A stretch of DNA of 64,000 nucleotides from Nymphaea colorata (lineage: Eukaryota > Streptophyta > Magnoliopsida > Nymphaeales > Nymphaeaceae). The DNA lies in the NCBI RefSeq assembly GCF_008831285.2, contig NC_045147.1, positions 23,398,981 to 23,462,980 of the forward strand, read 5' to 3'. The position numbers and the translations under genes were made by a program. Shown here piece by piece: positions 63,143 to 64,000 of this stretch (its first letter is position 1; each line of letters starts with the position of its first letter). The notes under the pieces are model-generated. The model did not search any database. It was given only the letters and a program-made list of their open reading frames with translations, and was not told where the DNA came from.

Positions 63143-64000
63143 CTGAGGGGAATGGCAACCATTAGAAGTGGACTAGAAAAGAAAATACAACATACCTAGA
63201 CAGAAATGCATTTTAAGATACAAACACTAACATCAGTGTGCAAAAAATTCAATTTTGTACAAAATCAGACACATTAGCCTTGCGTATAGACCAGCAAGAT
63301 AAATATCATGATACTAGCAGTTACATAATAAATTTCAGAAAATAAAAATCTAGAAATAACAAAAATAACGAAAAACTATACATCATGCAAATATTGAATT
63401 ATTGAGAATAATATCATGACATTATTGAGGTACTATTGCAAATTGTTTAAATTTACTTTGGTTCCAATATCTCACATTATCTTTTGCATCCTTTTCTCAT
63501 TATCTCAAAATCAAATCGCAAAATTTTTCAAATATTCCTGAGATCCCTGCCTGCAGTTGTATATATCAAGCAACAAACCAACTCACAGTTATGACCACAT
63601 AATACGAAAGCAAACCTGAGACTCTTCCAAATACAAATGGATGAATGCAATCTAAAACAATGATATGGCAGACCACCTTATCTAACAAAGAATAACAAGT
63701 ACCTCCCAAAGATATCCTGTGAAAATAAGGAAATGAACATAGCAACAAGGGCTGACTCTTCAAATATATTAATGCAGATGACAAATTCACAATGGCAGAC
63801 CGTTCAGATTACTACTTCAATGAGGACTGAGAGTTTCGTGATACACGCATGAAAATGCCAGGGAATATTGTTGCAGGACAGTATCCAAAAGAAACAGTGC
63901 CAAGGGTTCTAAAATTGTACAGCAAGATACAAACAGGATGGCTCTGTATCATCAAGTAAGAGCAAACGCGAACAGGAACAAATAACATACACTTAAAAAT
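63143..64000 (-). other. Intron of the cullin gene reaching the window edge
   Basis: The acceptor (cccctcag) just before the exon at 63142 shows that this stretch is intronic. No further cullin exon is recognisable up to 64000, so the intron is at least about 850 bases. The frames inside it carry no domain. Confidence 0.6.

Overview
The window is nuclear DNA of a flowering plant. It holds intron-rich genes with GT-AG introns, long AT-rich intergenic stretches, many small inverted-repeat relics, (GA/CT)n and (TA)n microsatellites, and only plant gene families. I cannot name the species.

Layout: (1) 1163-9934, + strand, a 12-exon cation diffusion facilitator of the MTPC1/MTP6 type. (2) 9.9-15.9 kb, no intact gene: nested hairpin elements, a decayed inverted copy of part of the neighbouring IDD gene, inverted-repeat pairs and a perfect 46-bp palindrome. 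(3) 15890-19006, - strand, a divergent IDD-type zinc-finger transcription factor in three exons, with a likely GC-AG first intron. (4) 20895-26409, - strand, a SANT-domain nuclear protein like Arabidopsis AT2G47820, with spliced 5' leader exons near 28 kb. Its SANT exon carries an apparent one-base frameshift. (5) 28.4-34 kb, intergenic relics. (6) 35366-36742, + strand, a single-coding-exon membrane-anchored SAM methyltransferase-like protein; its leader intron appears to hold a tRNA-Trp-like relic. (7) 36.7-45.1 kb, intergenic repeats. (8) 45161-45682, + strand, an intronless NF-YB histone-fold subunit. (9) 49858-56731, - strand, an 8-coding-exon HAK/KUP/KT potassium transporter. (10) 60977-63142, - strand, the last ten coding exons of a CUL1-type cullin that runs off the right edge.

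Exon borders were chosen by hand from splice sites, reading phase and family similarity. All spliced models close in frame (MTP 500 aa, IDD 591 aa, HAK 764 aa, cullin C-terminal 414 aa) except the SANT gene, which is one base short.

These genes do not form one pathway. Their order is informative, however: MTPC1, the SANT gene and an NF-YB gene are consecutive loci in Arabidopsis (AT2G47830, AT2G47820, AT2G47810 from memory), so this looks like an old conserved block opened up by insertions. I found no clearly new biological system. The best leads are the SANT frameshift, the inverted IDD relic that kept intron sequence, the GC-AG intron, the tRNA-Trp-like relic and a small cysteine-bearing secreted-peptide ORF.
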